A stretch of 6,733 nt of DNA, from NCBI GenBank assembly GCA_947463105.1, contig CANHSD010000152.1, positions 1 through 6,733 of the forward strand, given 5' to 3'. The stretch comes from Chitinophagaceae bacterium. GTDB taxonomy: Bacteria > Bacteroidota > Bacteroidia > Chitinophagales > Chitinophagaceae. Below are positions 1 through 5,748 of this stretch, piece after piece. How positions within the stretch are numbered: position 1 is the stretch's first letter; each line of letters opens with the position of its first letter. The notes under the pieces were generated by a model that made no database searches, was not told where the DNA came from, and saw nothing but the letters and a program-made list of their open reading frames with translations. Both the position numbers and the translations under genes were made by a program.

Positions 1-1814
1 AGTGCGCGTTGCAGGTTAAAAATGGGTTGAAGTTTGCGCAGGCTGGGATCATCTGAATCAGATGCTGCTGCTTCAGAAAGTTTATTTCTCAAAAGCACGC
101 CCATATTGGCTGTCAGGGGCATGCGTCCGCCCATCCAGGAAGGGACGATTGACTTTTTGGCATTGCTCTTGCGTACCAATACCGTCATGTCTTTGATGGA
201 GACCAGTTCTAGTTTCCTGCCGGCAAGGGAAAATACATCCCCAGGATGAAGTTTGGAGATGAACCATTCCTCGATGACGCCTACGTAACCGCCGCCAACC
301 CATTTCACTTTCATCATTGCATCACTTACAATGGTGCCAATGTGCATGCGGTGTCGCATGGCATTGCGCCTGCCTTCCATCCGGTAAAGGCCATTTTCAT
401 GAATCACTTTGCGGTATTCGTCATACTGAATGAGTGCGTTGCCACCCGTGGTGATGTACAGCAGCACTTTTTGCCATTCATCAGCCGACATTTCCCTGAA
501 GCAATGGGTTTGGGTAACCTGGCTGTAAATTTCAGCTTGGCTGAATCCTGACCCAGCAGCCAATGTGCACAGGTATTGGGTAAGTACATCAAAGCAGAGT
601 GACGGTGGTATTTTGGATTCCACTTTTTTTTCTTGCAGCGCATCTTTCAGGGCAGCCGCTTCTAGCAGTTCCAGCGAATGGGTAGGCAGAAAATAGATGC
701 GGCTTTTTTCTCCAGGGGCATGTCCGCTTCTTCCTGCTCTTTGCAGAAACCTGGCCACACCTTTTGGGGATCCAACCTGTATGACTGTTTCTACCGGCCT
801 GAAGTCTACGCCGAGATCCAGGCTAGCGGTGCAAACCACCGCTTTGAGTTTGCCGGCGTGCAAGGCTTCTTCTACCCAGAGACGCAACTCTCGGTCGATG
901 CTGCCATGGTGCAAGGCAATGGTACCAGCCAACTCAGGAGCTATCTGAAGCAAGGTTTGGTACCAGATCTCACTCATGCCCCGTGTGTTGATGAAGATCA
1001 GTGTAGAACGGCTTTTTTCCAGGATGGGCAATACCTGGTGTGCCAGCTTGATGCCCAGGTGGCCTGCCCAGGGATAGGTTTCCACCTCATCGGGAAATAC
1101 CGGAATGATTTCAATGTCCTTGTCCAGTGCGGCTTTCACAATCATGCCATTGACTGAATGGCCATTTTGCATCAGCACTGGGTGAAGCAAAACATCCCTC
1201 GCTTCCTCCAGGTTGCCAATTGTTGCAGATATGCCCCAAACCGAGGGCTGCTTGCGTTGATTGCAATGGATGATGCTGCTGATGGCCAGTTCTGTTTGCA
1301 CCCCTCTTTTGGAACCCATCAGCTCATGCCATTCGTCAACGGCAATGACTTCAAGATTTTCAAAAAGCGCAACATGGTCTTTGGTTGAGAGCAGGAGGTG
1401 CAGGCTTTCAGGGGTGATGATCAGGATTTCCGGTAGCGATGCCTTTTGCTTTTGGCGTTCCCCCATGGGGGTATCGCCATTTCGGATGCCCACCTGCCAG
1501 GGCATTTGCAGTTCTTGCAGCACCTCTTCCATGGCCCTGCCTATGTCTTTGGCCAATGCCTTGAGTGGGGATACCCACAAAAGCCGGAGCTTGTTTTTTT
1601 TTCGGGTCTGCCAGCTGTCTGGATGTGCGTTGATGAAACTGATGAGGGCTCCCAGGAAAACGGAATAGGTTTTGCCACAACCGGTTGGGGCATTGACGAG
1701 TCCGCTCTTGCCCTGAGCAATATGCTCCCAGGTTTCCAGTTGAAAAGCGAATGGTTTGCGCCCCCGCTCTTGCATCCATGTTGATATGATGTGCAGACCT
1801 GGCAAGCTATTCAT
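1..1814 (-). CDS. Ligase-associated DEXH-box DNA helicase (Lhr-type), 3' end cut off by window edge
   Basis: Superfamily 2 helicase of the Lhr type, an ATP-driven DNA-unwinding enzyme expected in DNA repair. I read 604 codons without a stop from the ATG at 1814 to the left edge. Visible motifs: a Q-motif-like N-terminus (KPFAFQ, residues 20-25), Walker A APTGCGKT (42-49), DEWH box (160-163), SAT (196-198), HHGS (302-305), TASLDLGVDF (329-338) and motif VI QRAGRSGH (358-365). After the two RecA-like domains comes the Lhr-core signature: GTI (493-495), EEWF (515-518), HPGDVFSLAGR (523-533) and PSWMGGRMP (558-566). The family is usually about 800 residues or more, so roughly the last quarter is probably missing. 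This ATG was chosen because the N-terminus fits the family and the start overlaps the rsmI stop by 8 nt (ATGAATAG), implying translational coupling. In Bacteroidetes this subfamily commonly sits with an ATP-dependent DNA ligase, an MBL-fold exonuclease and a phosphoesterase; none is visible here. Family call firm, in-cell substrate inferred. Confidence 0.93.
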   Translation of the reverse strand, partial: MNSLPGLHIISTWMQERGRKPFAFQLETWEHIAQGKSGLVNAPTGCGKTYSVFLGALISFINAHPDSWQTRKKNKLRLLWVSPLKALAKDIGRAMEEVLQELQMPWQVGIRNGDTPMGERQKQKASLPEILIITPESLHLLLSTKDHVALFENLEVIAVDEWHELMGSKRGVQTELAISSIIHCNQRKQPSVWGISATIGNLEEARDVLLHPVLMQNGHSVNGMIVKAALDKDIEIIPVFPDEVETYPWAGHLGIKLAHQVLPILEKSRSTLIFINTRGMSEIWYQTLLQIAPELAGTIALHHGSIDRELRLWVEEALHAGKLKAVVCTASLDLGVDFRPVETVIQVGSPKGVARFLQRAGRSGHAPGEKSRIYFLPTHSLELLEAAALKDALQEKKVESKIPPSLCFDVLTQYLCTLAAGSGFSQAEIYSQVTQTHCFREMSADEWQKVLLYITTGGNALIQYDEYRKVIHENGLYRMEGRRNAMRHRMHIGTIVSDAMMKVKWVGGGYVGVIEEWFISKLHPGDVFSLAGRKLELVSIKDMTVLVRKSNAKKSIVPSWMGGRMPLTANMGVLLRNKLSEAAASDSDDPSLRKLQPIFNLQRA

Positions 1815-2478
1815 CTGCTGCGCTACCGATGATCAGGACGATTTCACCTTTGACACCTTTGTTGGCAAAGTGGTCATGAACTTCCTGCAGGCTACCCCGA
1901 ATCGTTTCTTCAAATTTTTTGGATAGCTCCCTCGAAACGGAGCAGGGTCTTGCCGGTCCAAAATAGGTGATCAGTTGCAACAGCGTTTTAACCAGGCGGA
2001 CGGGCGACTCGTAGATGATGATTGTTCTTTTTTCTGCCGAAAGAGCAGTCAGTAAAGTGTGCCGTCCTTTTTTCAGTGGAAGAAATCCCTCAAAACAAAA
2101 ACTGTCTGTGGGCAATCCGCTGTTCACCAATGCCGGAACAAAAGCCGTTGCACCAGGCAGGCATTCAACTTTGATGCCATGTTTAATGCACTCCCTGACC
2201 AAAAAAAATGCCGGATCAGAAATGCCTGGTGTGCCTGCATCTGTGATGAGGGCCAAGGTTTTGCCTGCCAGCATCTCTTCTACAAGTCTTTGCGTGATTT
2301 TGTGTTCGTTGTGTTGGTGATAGGGGAACATTCCCTTGCTGATGCCATAGTGTTTGAGCAGAACACCTGAAGTGCGGGTGTCTTCTGCAAGGATCGTATC
2401 CACTTCATTCAGCACAGTGACTGCCCGATAGGTCATGTCTGCAAGATTGCCTATCGGAGTGGGAACGATATACAGCAT
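1807..2478 (-). CDS. rsmI: 16S rRNA (cytidine(1402)-2'-O)-methyltransferase RsmI
   Basis: Transfers a methyl group from S-adenosylmethionine to the 2'-OH of C1402 in the 16S rRNA decoding centre, acting on the small ribosomal subunit in the cytoplasm. The protein has 223 residues and the tetrapyrrole-methylase (class III) fold. Visible motifs are PTPIGNL (6-12), AEDTR (31-35), TDAGTPGISDP (79-89), PGAT (108-111), YESP (156-159), SRELSKKFEE (182-191) and a C-terminal GEIVLIIG. E. coli RsmI has about 286 residues; this one ends soon after the catalytic fold and lacks the small C-terminal domain, which I take as normal for Bacteroidetes rather than truncation. The gene starts 36 nt after purS and its last codons overlap the helicase start by 8 nt. 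I see no promoter in the 36-nt gap, so it is probably co-transcribed with purS. No Shine-Dalgarno site precedes the ATG, but the start lies right at the first conserved motif. Confidence 0.96.
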   Translation of the reverse strand: MLYIVPTPIGNLADMTYRAVTVLNEVDTILAEDTRTSGVLLKHYGISKGMFPYHQHNEHKITQRLVEEMLAGKTLALITDAGTPGISDPAFFLVRECIKHGIKVECLPGATAFVPALVNSGLPTDSFCFEGFLPLKKGRHTLLTALSAEKRTIIIYESPVRLVKTLLQLITYFGPARPCSVSRELSKKFEETIRGSLQEVHDHFANKGVKGEIVLIIGSAADE

Positions 2479-2514
2479 AAGGGTCTTTTATTGTGGTGCG
2501 GCGTAACCGGTCTC

Positions 2515-2760
2515 CTAGAGAATGCTGATTTCAAAATGCTCCATAACCTGGTTGGCCAGTAGTTTAGTAGCTGCTTCCTCAGCAAGTTGTATCGCAGAAG
2601 CTTCGTCTGCTGCATCTACTTGCAATGTGATTCTTTTTCCAATTCTCACGTCTTGTACATTATTCAATCCGAGATTGTGCAAGCCACCCAAAACAGCTTT
2701 TCCCTGGGGATCCAGCAGGTCTTTCAGGGGCATTACATTGATCGCAATAGTATAGGTCAT
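2515..2760 (-). CDS. purS: Phosphoribosylformylglycinamidine synthase subunit PurS
   Basis: Small subunit of the three-part FGAM synthase (PurS-PurQ-PurL), which converts formylglycinamide ribonucleotide to the amidine using glutamine and ATP in de novo purine synthesis. PurS is a small dimeric protein that bridges the glutaminase PurQ and the synthetase PurL. The 81-residue product has the family landmarks LDPQGKAV (16-23), VQDVRIGK (35-42) and the C-terminal LLANQVMEHFEI (67-78). The frame stays open upstream to an ATG at 2847, but that lies deep inside pssA and would add a non-homologous tail. The ATG at 2760 overlaps the pssA stop in an ATGA and gives the normal PurS length. Neither purQ nor a small purL is nearby, which is unusual because purS commonly sits beside them. 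Its presence implies that the organism uses the small-PurL form of the enzyme rather than the large fused PurL of many Bacteroidetes; that is inference. Confidence 0.93.
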   Translation of the reverse strand: MTYTIAINVMPLKDLLDPQGKAVLGGLHNLGLNNVQDVRIGKRITLQVDAADEASAIQLAEEAATKLLANQVMEHFEISIL

Positions 2761-3518
2761 TTGATCTGATTTTTGAAAAACAAAGATACTAGAATATAGG
2801 TGATGAAAATGGCAGGAATTGAAAGCCATCCCAACAAGGCGATGCATGCAGCTGAAACGGCAAGCAGGATATACCTTGATTTGTTTTCAGTGAAAGAAAA
2901 GGATTTGAATTTTAGGTTGAGCAGTGTCAGCTTTGACACCATCAGCCAAGGGATGACCAGACAAATGGTATAAAGCACCCATTGGTTGAGCAAAATGGGT
3001 TGGATGCCCAACGGGTTGTACAAAAGCAACAGTGGAAATGAAGCGACCAATAATCCAGCCGCCGGGGTTGGAAGGCCTTCGAAATGGTTTCTTTGCGTGG
3101 TATCAAGATTGAACCTTGCCAGTCTCCAGGCAGCAGCCATGGGAAAGAGGATGCAAGGCATCAGCCAGAAAATGGGTGTTTCCAATCCATCTGGTTGTTG
3201 GGCAAAAGAAATGCGCAGCAATTGAAAGAGGATCAAGCCCGGCGCCACACCAAAAGAAACCACATCTGCAAGGGAATCCAGTTGCTTTCCCATTTCAGAA
3301 GTGGCCTTGAAAAGCCTTGCAACAAACCCATCCAGAAAGTCAATCACCGCCGCAAGTCCCAAAAAAATGGAGGCCCACCAGATTTTCTCAGGAAGGTATA
3401 TTTTCCACTCTCCACCTTGCAGGTTGAGGATGGTTTCTCCAGTCTGTAAGGTGAGAATGATGGCGATGAATCCTGCCACGAGGTTCAGCAGGGTGAAAAT
3501 ATTGGGGATTTGTTTCAT
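2757..3518 (-). CDS. pssA: CDP-diacylglycerol--serine O-phosphatidyltransferase
   Basis: Integral membrane enzyme that makes phosphatidylserine from CDP-diacylglycerol and L-serine, releasing CMP; the product is normally decarboxylated to phosphatidylethanolamine. The 253-residue protein carries the complete CDP-alcohol phosphotransferase motif D-x2-D-G-x2-A-R-x8-G-x3-D-x3-D at residues 60-85 (D60, D63, G64, A67, R68, G77, D81, D85), so the metal and CDP-binding residues are intact. The N-terminus PNIFTLLNLVAGF is typical of the family. About seven or eight hydrophobic stretches are visible, for example residues 8-25, 86-104, 150-168, 178-195 and 215-248. The serine specificity, rather than inositol or glycerol phosphate, is inferred from overall resemblance to Bacillus-type PssA. 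No phosphatidylserine decarboxylase gene is visible. It begins 49 nt after the aminopeptidase stop and its own stop overlaps the purS start (ATGA), indicating translational coupling. Confidence 0.94.
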   Translation of the reverse strand: MKQIPNIFTLLNLVAGFIAIILTLQTGETILNLQGGEWKIYLPEKIWWASIFLGLAAVIDFLDGFVARLFKATSEMGKQLDSLADVVSFGVAPGLILFQLLRISFAQQPDGLETPIFWLMPCILFPMAAAWRLARFNLDTTQRNHFEGLPTPAAGLLVASFPLLLLYNPLGIQPILLNQWVLYTICLVIPWLMVSKLTLLNLKFKSFSFTENKSRYILLAVSAACIALLGWLSIPAIFITYILVSLFFKNQIK

Positions 3519-3567
3519 GCTGGTTGTTGGGTTGGTAAAGTTTGGACTGAAAGGATGCTTGAATTTT

Positions 3568-4860
3568 TTATTTTCCTTTCATCAAACTTTCAATTTCCTC
3601 AGCCTTGATGGGGATATTTTTGAAGAGGTCTTTGATGCCAGTTTTGGTGATCCAGATATTGTTTTCAATCCTCACGCCCATCTTTTCTTCTTCAATATAG
3701 ATGCCTGGTTCAACGGTAAACACCATGCCAGCCTTGATGGGTTCTGTTTTGGTACCAAGATCATGCACATCAATGCCCAGGTGATGTGAGATGCCATGGT
3801 AAAGATATTTTCTATACGCGCGATTATCTGGTGTTTCATTCTTGACATCAGCCTTGCTGATCAGACCAATTTTCAGGAAAGTCTTGCTTGCCTCATCACC
3901 AACCATGTCAGTGTATTTTAAAATCGTGATGCCTGGCTTCAAAATGCTTTTGGCATAGTCATGTAAATGTAGACAAGCGTTGTAAACCTCTTTTTGCCTT
4001 TTTGTAAATTTTCCATTCACAGGCACCGTCCTTGTAAGGTCAGCGCAATATCCGCCATACTCTGCACCAAAATCCATCAATACCAATTCTCCATCCTTGC
4101 ATTGCTGGTTGTTGGCAATATAGTGCAGGGTGCGCGCCCTGTCGCCACTGGCAAGGATAGATGTATATGCTGGTCCTGCAGAACGGTTGGACAAGAACTC
4201 GTGGTAGATTTCGGCTTCGATCTGGTTTTCCCAAACGCCTGGTTTGATGAACTTCAACAACCTCCTGAATGTTTTTTCTGTGATGTCAATGGCTTTTTGC
4301 AGCACTTCCACCTCAAGGGGTGATTTGATTGCCCTCAGGTCGCGCATGATTTTTGCAGCCCTTTTGAAGTTGTGCAAGGGGTAACGGTTGCGCATTTCCT
4401 GTGCAAAGCGGTAGTCACGCACAGCCAGCAGACTGGCCTTTCTGTCATTTTCGTTGGTGTTCAGGTATACATGGTCAGCCAGGTGAATCATGGGCTGGAG
4501 CAGGCCATCCAAGGTATCAAGCCAAACAATGGTTTCAATGCCTGAAAAGGCAGTTGCCTCTGGTGCACGGTACCTTTTTCCATCCCATTTTTCCTTCAGT
4601 TCATTCGGCCTTACCAATACAAGCACTTCCCTGTATTTTTTGTCAGGATTTCCCGGAAACAGGATCAGCATGGTATCTTCCTGCTTGATGCCTGTAAGCC
4701 AATACAGGTCTGTGTTCTGCTTGAAAGGATACAAGGCATCTCCATTGCTTGGAATCTCGTCATTGCTGTTGAAAATGGCAATGCTGTTTTTCTCCATCTG
4801 GGCAACAAAACGTTTTCTGTTGTCTATGAAGATTTGTGCTGAAATATTTTCGGAGTACAT
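3568..4860 (-). CDS. pepP: Xaa-Pro aminopeptidase (M24B, PepP-like)
   Basis: Metallopeptidase that removes an N-terminal residue preceding proline; probably cytoplasmic, since no signal peptide is seen. The 430-residue protein has an N-terminal aminopeptidase P domain (about 5-140) followed by the pita-bread M24 catalytic domain (about 165-425). All five expected dinuclear metal ligands are present: D263 (LMDFGAEY), D274 (YCADLTRT), H359 (HGISHHLG), E384 (TVEPGIYI) and E399 (VRIENN). H246 (LHYIANN) and the nearby HD pair (366-367) match catalytic-site positions of E. coli PepP, so the enzyme should be active. Length is close to E. coli PepP (about 440). The start follows a short A/T-rich leader (CATAAATAAAT) with no Shine-Dalgarno site, usual in Bacteroidetes. 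Upstream lies a 110-nt gap with repeats and an inverted repeat; downstream, pssA follows after 49 nt with no visible terminator. It is probably the first gene of the minus-strand operon. The symbol follows the E. coli homologue. Confidence 0.95.
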   Translation of the reverse strand: MYSENISAQIFIDNRKRFVAQMEKNSIAIFNSNDEIPSNGDALYPFKQNTDLYWLTGIKQEDTMLILFPGNPDKKYREVLVLVRPNELKEKWDGKRYRAPEATAFSGIETIVWLDTLDGLLQPMIHLADHVYLNTNENDRKASLLAVRDYRFAQEMRNRYPLHNFKRAAKIMRDLRAIKSPLEVEVLQKAIDITEKTFRRLLKFIKPGVWENQIEAEIYHEFLSNRSAGPAYTSILASGDRARTLHYIANNQQCKDGELVLMDFGAEYGGYCADLTRTVPVNGKFTKRQKEVYNACLHLHDYAKSILKPGITILKYTDMVGDEASKTFLKIGLISKADVKNETPDNRAYRKYLYHGISHHLGIDVHDLGTKTEPIKAGMVFTVEPGIYIEEEKMGVRIENNIWITKTGIKDLFKNIPIKAEEIESLMKGK

Positions 4861-4970
4861 ATTTATTTATGGTTTTGAGTGAAGGTTGTTGTATTGTTCC
4901 ACAAGTTACTACAACATTATAAACGAACCTTCAACCCACTCAACCTCCCTTTGACCCCTTCAACCTTCTT
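4861..4970. other. Intergenic region between radC and pepP with repeats and potential leader structure
   Basis: This 110-nt gap separates the radC stop from the pepP start. It must hold the pepP promoter unless transcription continues from radC. On the minus strand the best -7-like string is TAACTTG (4908 to 4902), about 41 nt before the pepP ATG, but it lacks one T of the Bacteroidetes consensus TAnnTTTG and I see no clear -33 element. The right half is a degenerate CTTCAACC repeat and the middle forms an inverted repeat, both listed separately. No hairpin followed by a run of T is seen after radC, so no classical terminator is supported. Confidence 0.6.
4875..4943. repeat. Interrupted inverted repeat upstream of pepP
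   Basis: A continuous 19-nt left arm is matched in full by three blocks on the right. TTGAGTG (4875-4881) pairs with CACTCAA (4937-4943), AAGGTT (4882-4887) with AACCTT (4926-4931), and GTTGTA (4888-4893) with TACAAC (4910-4915). The right arm has two one-sided insertions, 4916-4925 and 4932-4936, and the loop is 16 nt (4894-4909). In RNA from the minus strand this would make a bulged stem-loop ending 14 nt before the pepP start codon. It could be a structured leader, a regulator-binding site, or a by-product of the repeats that overlap it. The base pairing is seen directly; any function is not. Confidence 0.5.
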
Positions 4971-4974
4971 TCAC
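4928..4974. repeat. Degenerate short tandem repeat, CTTCAACC-like units
   Basis: On the plus strand, five imperfect units end in CAAC, GAC or CAC: CCTTCAAC, CCACTCAAC, CTCCCTTTGAC, CCCTTCAAC and CTTCTTTCAC. The repeated ends recur every 9 to 11 nt (about 4932, 4941, 4952, 4961 and 4971), close to one DNA helical turn. The last unit runs into the radC stop codon at 4971-4973. On the minus strand the units read as GTTGAAGG-like. The pattern is low-complexity and purine/pyrimidine biased, so it could be a remnant of tandem duplication with no function. Confidence 0.5.
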
Positions 4975-5651
4975 AAAGCTCCTTCATCCGCAAAACTGTA
5001 ATACCCTTCCGTGCTCACAATGATATGGTCCAGTACCTGGATGTCAAAATACCTGGCGGCATGCCGGATTTTGCTGGTCAGTTCCTCATCTGCCCTCGAA
5101 GGCCTGAGGTTACCAGAAGGGTGGTTATGGCAGAGGATGATGCTTACTGCATCTTCTTCCAGTGCTTTTTTGAGGATAATCCTGGGGTCGGCAACAGTTC
5201 CAGTCATCCCCCCAGAACTGATGATCTCAAAATGCCTGATCCTGTTGGCCCTGTTCAGAAAAAGGACCGCAAATACCTCGTGCGGAAGATCCATCAGTTT
5301 TGCCTGGAGGTATTTTGCCACAGAAGCACTGCCGGTAACAACTGTTGATTTTAGGTTTTCGGCACCCATTCGCCTCCTTCCCAGCTCCATAGCGGCCTGA
5401 ATGGTAATTGCTTTCGCCATGCCAATTCCCTTGGTTTTCATCAGTTCGCGGGTCGACATTCTTGCCAGGTCGGCAAGCCTGTTGCCACTCCTGTCTACCA
5501 GTTCCTGGGCCAGCTCCATGGCAGATTGTTCCTTTGTGCCATTTTGAATCAGGATGGTCAGCAATTCTGTCTCCGTCAGCTGTGCCGCTCCTTTGCTCCT
5601 CAATTTCTCTCTTGGTCGGTCTTCACTGGGCCAATGTTTGATTTGTTTCAT
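4971..5651 (-). CDS. radC: RadC/YsgA-type JAB-domain protein
   Basis: The RadC family pairs an N-terminal helix-hairpin-helix (UPF0758) region with a C-terminal JAB/JAMM metalloprotease-like domain. The original repair role assigned to E. coli RadC was not upheld and the true function is unsettled. In this 226-residue protein the N-terminal part starts KHWPSEDRPREKL; the helix-hairpin-helix lies around residues 63-92 (KTKGIGMAKA at 72-81). The JAMM residues are complete: E125 (PHEVFAVLFLN), H175 and H177 (CHNHPSGN), S179 and D188. A zinc-dependent active site is therefore plausible, though the substrate is unknown. The length is usual for the family. The ATG is preceded by an A-rich leader (GATAAAAAATAAAAA), typical of Bacteroidetes initiation without a Shine-Dalgarno site. 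The gene is divergent from prs across 97 nt. A weak promoter candidate is TTTG (5707-5704), then 19 nt, then TAGAGGATTG (5684-5675); its -7 part is poor. Confidence 0.93.
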   Translation of the reverse strand: MKQIKHWPSEDRPREKLRSKGAAQLTETELLTILIQNGTKEQSAMELAQELVDRSGNRLADLARMSTRELMKTKGIGMAKAITIQAAMELGRRRMGAENLKSTVVTGSASVAKYLQAKLMDLPHEVFAVLFLNRANRIRHFEIISSGGMTGTVADPRIILKKALEEDAVSIILCHNHPSGNLRPSRADEELTSKIRHAARYFDIQVLDHIIVSTEGYYSFADEGAL

Positions 5652-5724
5652 TTTTTATTTTTTATCATTTTCCACAATCCTCTAACATCTCTCCATGATG
5701 GTCCAAAGGCTGTCATCATTTTGT

Positions 5725-5732
5725 TATCTTTG
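5725..5732 (+). promoter_or_regulatory. Predicted prs promoter, Bacteroidetes -7 box TATCTTTG
   Basis: TATCTTTG fits the Bacteroidetes primary sigma factor -7 consensus TAnnTTTG exactly and is followed by GCACC, a common context. It ends 16 nt before the prs ATG at 5749, so transcription would begin near 5737-5740 and leave a leader of only about 10 nt. A -33 TTG element at the expected distance (about 19-23 nt upstream) is not obvious; the region there reads GATGGTCCAAAGG. The box argues against translation from the upstream in-frame ATG at 5695, which would precede the transcription start. Confidence 0.6.
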
Positions 5733-5748
5733 CACCATAATTTTATAT

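Noticed and set aside
678..1157. Plus-strand open frame of 159 codons, with others at 246-551, 1158-1388, 1261-1668 and 1446-1784
   Set aside because: All lie opposite the helicase, whose frame is continuous and carries every expected motif. Their translations show no family features and look like antisense shadows.
1408..1779. Minus-strand open frame of 123 codons starting MDARAG
   Set aside because: It is a shifted frame within the helicase gene; the helicase frame holds Walker A and later motifs in the same DNA.
2506..2511. Palindrome ACCGGT between purS and rsmI as an operator or terminator
   Set aside because: Six bases only, with no extended stem and no T run; too little to support a site.
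2515..2847. Longer purS start giving 110 residues
   Set aside because: The added 29 residues come from DNA inside pssA and do not resemble PurS. The ATG at 2760 gives the family length and an ATGA overlap.
5693..5701. Short palindrome CCATGATGG in the radC-prs gap
   Set aside because: Only four base pairs around one central base, with no second copy nearby; expected by chance.
5675..5707. Possible radC promoter on the minus strand (TTTG, 19 nt, TAGAGGATTG)
   Set aside because: The spacing fits Bacteroidetes promoters, but the -7 part departs from TAnnTTTG at several bases, so it is not listed as a feature.
5695..5748. Upstream start for prs giving 337 residues
   Set aside because: The extension contains the promoter -7 box and has no counterpart in PRPP synthetases, which begin shortly before the KIFSGTSS motif.
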